A DNA stretch of 64,000 nt. Source: Sporisorium sorghi. Lineage: Eukaryota > Basidiomycota > Ustilaginomycetes > Ustilaginales > Ustilaginaceae. Below are positions 61,419-64,000 of the stretch, piece by piece. The notes under the pieces are model-generated. The model was given only the letters and a program-made list of their open reading frames with translations. It was not told where the DNA came from and made no database searches. Every line of letters starts with the position of its first letter. The first letter of the stretch is position 1. Both the position numbers and the translations under genes were made by a program. The DNA is taken from NCBI GenBank assembly GCA_023212695.1, contig JALCCG010000002.1, forward strand, positions 124,001 through 188,000, given 5' to 3'.

Positions 61419-61436
61419 CCCGGTTTGCACCGGGCT
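61417..61436. terminator. Hairpin between ypjC and ypjB
   Basis: A perfect 8-bp GC-rich stem (61417-61424 with 61429-61436) with TTGC loop that starts within the ypjC stop codon. The T-tract is weak. It separates two convergent genes. Confidence 0.6.
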
Positions 61437-61461
61437 GCTTCGAACTCATATCATATGTTGC

Positions 61462-62319
61462 TTACAATTTACGCGGAAACATCGGTTTAGAGCTATACTG
61501 CTGACCGCGATATTTGCGATAGCCTACAAACGTTAAAGCTGCCAGGATGAAGGCACCGATGACCAGCTGCCATGTCCAAGGCTCCCTAACCTCTGCCAGA
61601 GGAGCAAGGGCCGGCTCATCCTTCTTCTTGCCAAACAGCATATTCATCATTTCCTCGCCCTGCGGCAGCACTCTTTGTACTTCGGATGTTTCTCCAGAGG
61701 TCACCAGACCACCCGCATAGGAAATCCAGGATTCAATCATGTTCACATCCTCAGGCTTTCGCTGAATAACGATGGACGGGCGTATGAGCTCATAATGTTC
61801 TTCCAGGCTGTCGTAAGCCCTTTTCATGCCGGGTTTATCCTGCTGCGCGGCATACTGCCCCATTACTCTAAGATCTTCACGAATCACCTTGAAGTACTGG
61901 AGCCATAATGCATCCCTCGAATGAATCAAGCTGTCTGATGCCATGCGGAGTTTACCTGCAGACCTCATCCAGTGCTGAGGTTCCTGCACGGCTCTTGCAG
62001 TAGCTTCTTTCATCTCCAAAATGCTCTCGGCCAGTGCATGAATACCTTCAACTCCGGTCAATCCCTGAAATGAGGAAGCTTCAAAAAGGCTGGATACCCG
62101 GCGGGTATCCTCAAGCACGGCTTGTACATTGCCTTCCTCCACATGACGGTACAGCTGCTCTACTTCCTTATTCAGCGCTTTGGCCTGAATGGAAGCAGCG
62201 GGCGAGGTTTCCGTATCTCCACTCGCGGGATCAGCCCATATAGGATCACTGATGCTGATGGCATGCAGCAGCAATAGTGCAGACAGGACCAGCAGGAGCT
62301 TGCGAAAGGTTCGAAACAT
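61462..62319 (-). CDS. ypjB: Sporulation-type protein YpjB
   Basis: 285 aa. Signal peptide (1-29), a helical extracytoplasmic region (about 45-240), and a C-terminal membrane helix (about 253-270) with a short basic tail. Matches the YpjB family of spore formers found between qcrC and ypjC/dapB. Function unknown. GGAGGGAT before the ATG. Confidence 0.88.
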   Translation of the reverse strand: MFRTFRKLLLVLSALLLLHAISISDPIWADPASGDTETSPAASIQAKALNKEVEQLYRHVEEGNVQAVLEDTRRVSSLFEASSFQGLTGVEGIHALAESILEMKEATARAVQEPQHWMRSAGKLRMASDSLIHSRDALWLQYFKVIREDLRVMGQYAAQQDKPGMKRAYDSLEEHYELIRPSIVIQRKPEDVNMIESWISYAGGLVTSGETSEVQRVLPQGEEMMNMLFGKKKDEPALAPLAEVREPWTWQLVIGAFILAALTFVGYRKYRGQQYSSKPMFPRKL

Positions 62320-62385
62320 GGGACATCCCTCCTACCGTATATGTATGGCAGAAGGGATGTGCATAGAACTGTATTGCCGAATTGG

Positions 62386-63018
62386 CTATAGTCGTTTGGA
62401 ATTACCGTATCTCATGAATATCCAGGCAGCAAAGCCGCTAGAAAGAGTCAGGAGGTAGGTAAAGAGCTCTACAGCGGAAAGATCATCATATAACTCCCCC
62501 GGCAACCAAGGAAACACTCCATAAGTATAATCCACTGTATCATTCAATAGAGTCCATGCGATGGCCCCGGTAAGCGCTGTCCAGCGGTAATGAAACAACC
62601 GGACAAACAGCAGCGCCTCCACCGCCATCGCCGTATGCGAGGCAACCAGCATCCAATCCTGCCATGCCAGCACATCCCCTTGGGCTTGTCCTGCAAATAT
62701 GATGGCAACTGCCCATACCCCGTACTTCACTGAGGTAACAACGGCCAATGCCTCAATGAACTGCTGAAACAAGGCACTGCCCAATCGCTTAGGCGGGTAT
62801 AGAAGCAGCAGTAGTGCCAAACAGAAGAACAAACTCGCCGTCGGACTGTCCGGTACAAATATGACCTGCCATATGTATCCGTGGTTCACCGTGTCAACCA
62901 TTTGACCACCGTACCATATGTATCCATAAATCGTTCCAAGTGCATTGCATATGAACAATAACCACAGAATCGATCGCTTACTTAAAAATTCCCGGCTCCA
63001 CAGATGTGAAATTGACAA
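62386..63018 (-). CDS. ypjA: DUF1405 membrane protein YpjA (TTG start)
   Basis: 210 aa from the TTG at 63018, after GGAGGACGGAG. Six membrane helices; F-I-C-N-A-L-G-T-I-Y-G-Y-x-W-Y near the start and W-x-L-x-N-D-x-x-D-Y in the C-terminal half are DUF1405 signatures. Function unknown. Linked with ypjB and the qcr genes in Bacillaceae and Paenibacillaceae. Confidence 0.88.
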   Translation of the reverse strand: MSISHLWSREFLSKRSILWLLFICNALGTIYGYIWYGGQMVDTVNHGYIWQVIFVPDSPTASLFFCLALLLLLYPPKRLGSALFQQFIEALAVVTSVKYGVWAVAIIFAGQAQGDVLAWQDWMLVASHTAMAVEALLFVRLFHYRWTALTGAIAWTLLNDTVDYTYGVFPWLPGELYDDLSAVELFTYLLTLSSGFAAWIFMRYGNSKRL

Positions 63019-63114
63019 ACTCCGTCCTCCTTGTCTCTTATGACTGTATTCTAATTACATAGCTACAGCCGATTATACCTAAACGCCCGATACATTTCAT
63101 CTAAACCCTTCCTA

Positions 63115-63148
63115 TTTAAAAAAACCTGACCGCATCAGCGGTCAGGTT
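63115..63148 (-). terminator. Terminator of the qcr operon
   Basis: A perfect 11-bp stem (63123-63133 with 63138-63148), ATCA loop and A-run on the left of the plus strand. It lies 14 nt past the qcrC stop codon. Confidence 0.88.
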
Positions 63149-63161
63149 CCTCTGTGTATCA

Positions 63162-63995
63162 TTACTCTCCAGCAGTTTCTGCTTTCTGGCTTGCAAGCCA
63201 TTCAGCCAACTGATCAAGCTCTGCTTCGGTTACACCAAAACCTAAAGCCTGATCTTTCATTGGAGGCATAGTACCTTGGCCATTTTCAATGATAGCCATG
63301 ATCTCTTCCTTGGTGTGGGTATCCCCAACACCGCGCAGCGATGGACCGGATGCCCCTTTCAGATCTGCAGCATGACAGGAGATGCATGTAGCTGTCTTAA
63401 AGGTTTCCATTGCCGGATTATCCTTGTCCACAATCGCTACAATACTATCTTCCGACTGTTTACCGCTGGTTGTCGGCAGTCCCGCTGCATGTTTCTCTTC
63501 TGCTTCTTCTTCCCGCTGAATATGCTCAGGTTTCTGTCCCGTTGCTTCCAACTCATGCACATAGTGCGTCCATGCTGCATTCGTCAGATAAATGACGGCA
63601 AACAACGACAGAATCATAAGTGCCGAAGTAATCGGCCTTTTGTAGAAGCGCCGTTCTTTCCCTGTATCAAGGAAAGGAACCAACAGCAATGCACCGAAGG
63701 CGACACCTGAAACACCAATTGTACCGAGAACGACATAATCACCGGAAGCGTAAGGAAGCTTCAAGTATTCATACAAGAACAGGAAGTACCAGTCCGGCAT
63801 CGGGATTACAGAAGCCCCCGGGTCTGCGGGATAACCAAGCGGAGCCGGTTCCGAGATGGTCAGCACAAGAAATCCGACCAACACAACAACCCCAACCATC
63901 CATTCCTTCAGCAAGAAGTTAGGAATGAACGCTTCTGATTTACCGGGATAAGCGGTGTAATCCGGCGGAGTAACCCATCCGCTGCCTTTTTTCAC
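63162..63995 (-). CDS. qcrC: Menaquinol:cytochrome c reductase cytochrome b/c subunit (QcrC), possibly truncated by the window edge
   Basis: 277 aa visible if the GTG at 63995 is used; the frame may start further upstream, beyond the window. Three membrane helices (about 33-50, 86-108, 122-140) with P-D-W-Y-F-L-F-L-Y (cytochrome b C-terminal part), then a c-type cytochrome domain with C204-I-S-C207-H208 haem site and a G-T-M-P-P-M axial Met. Part of the bc complex of the Bacillus QcrABC type. Confidence 0.9.
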   Translation of the reverse strand: MKKGSGWVTPPDYTAYPGKSEAFIPNFLLKEWMVGVVVLVGFLVLTISEPAPLGYPADPGASVIPMPDWYFLFLYEYLKLPYASGDYVVLGTIGVSGVAFGALLLVPFLDTGKERRFYKRPITSALMILSLFAVIYLTNAAWTHYVHELEATGQKPEHIQREEEAEEKHAAGLPTTSGKQSEDSIVAIVDKDNPAMETFKTATCISCHAADLKGASGPSLRGVGDTHTKEEIMAIIENGQGTMPPMKDQALGFGVTEAELDQLAEWLASQKAETAGE

Positions 63996-64000
63996 ACGCG

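Overview
The window reads as a chromosomal segment of a spore-forming, low-to-mid-GC Gram-positive bacterium, most probably Paenibacillus or a close relative (inference from content and gene order; no rRNA is present to settle it). Pointers are the Bacillus-type block qcrC-ypjA-ypjB-ypjC-ypjD-dapB-mgsA-bshB1-bshA-cca-birA-panBCD-dinG-ypmB-asnS-dnaD-nth, amidases carrying copper-amine-oxidase-N-like domains, SLH surface proteins, a proline T-box, and strong Shine-Dalgarno sites throughout. No rRNA, tRNA, CRISPR array, IS element or prophage was seen.

Layout. 1-7 kb: the end of an ABC ATPase gene, an SGNH hydrolase, a secreted CAP protein with a Pro-Glu-Ala-Ser-Lys repeat, a GNAT acetyltransferase and a heterodimeric ABC exporter. 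7-12.3 kb: a double dynamin (DynA), a small unknown gene and nth. 12.3-19.6 kb: cell envelope, with an SLH protein and a tandemly duplicated pair (N-acetylmuramoyl-L-alanine amidase plus GerMN lipoprotein). 19.7-23 kb: leuCD divergent from a LysR regulator. 23.3-32.3 kb: methionine salvage (mtnU, mtnE, mtnWXB) interleaved with proline synthesis (proBAC); proBAC-mtnWXB looks like one transcript behind a proline T-box. 32.2-35.4 kb: an ECF sigma factor operon with anti-sigma factor and unusual membrane proteins. 35.7-38.4 kb: a kinase-like protein, a small HTH protein, a decayed HAD phosphatase fragment and an intact HAD phosphatase. 38.5-64 kb: the conserved housekeeping block, almost all on the minus strand: replication initiation, Asn-tRNA synthetase, acetate kinase with a hydroxyacyl-CoA dehydrogenase, a compact FtsH-like protease, MTA/SAH deaminase, Rex, DinG, pantothenate, biotin ligase, CCA-adding enzyme, bacillithiol, methylglyoxal synthase, DapB and the menaquinol:cytochrome c reductase end.

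Compared with B. subtilis, where asnS-dnaD-nth are adjacent, about 26 kb of accessory and amino-acid genes lie between dnaD and nth here. The most interesting signals are RNA-level: a long panB leader ending in an intrinsic terminator only about 35 nt before panB, a compact three-way-junction RNA followed by a T-tract between mtnB and an SdpI-like gene, and the proline T-box that appears to command methionine-salvage genes. Also notable are a probable ATT initiation codon for the ECF sigma factor and a triplicated TM2-like membrane protein in its operon.
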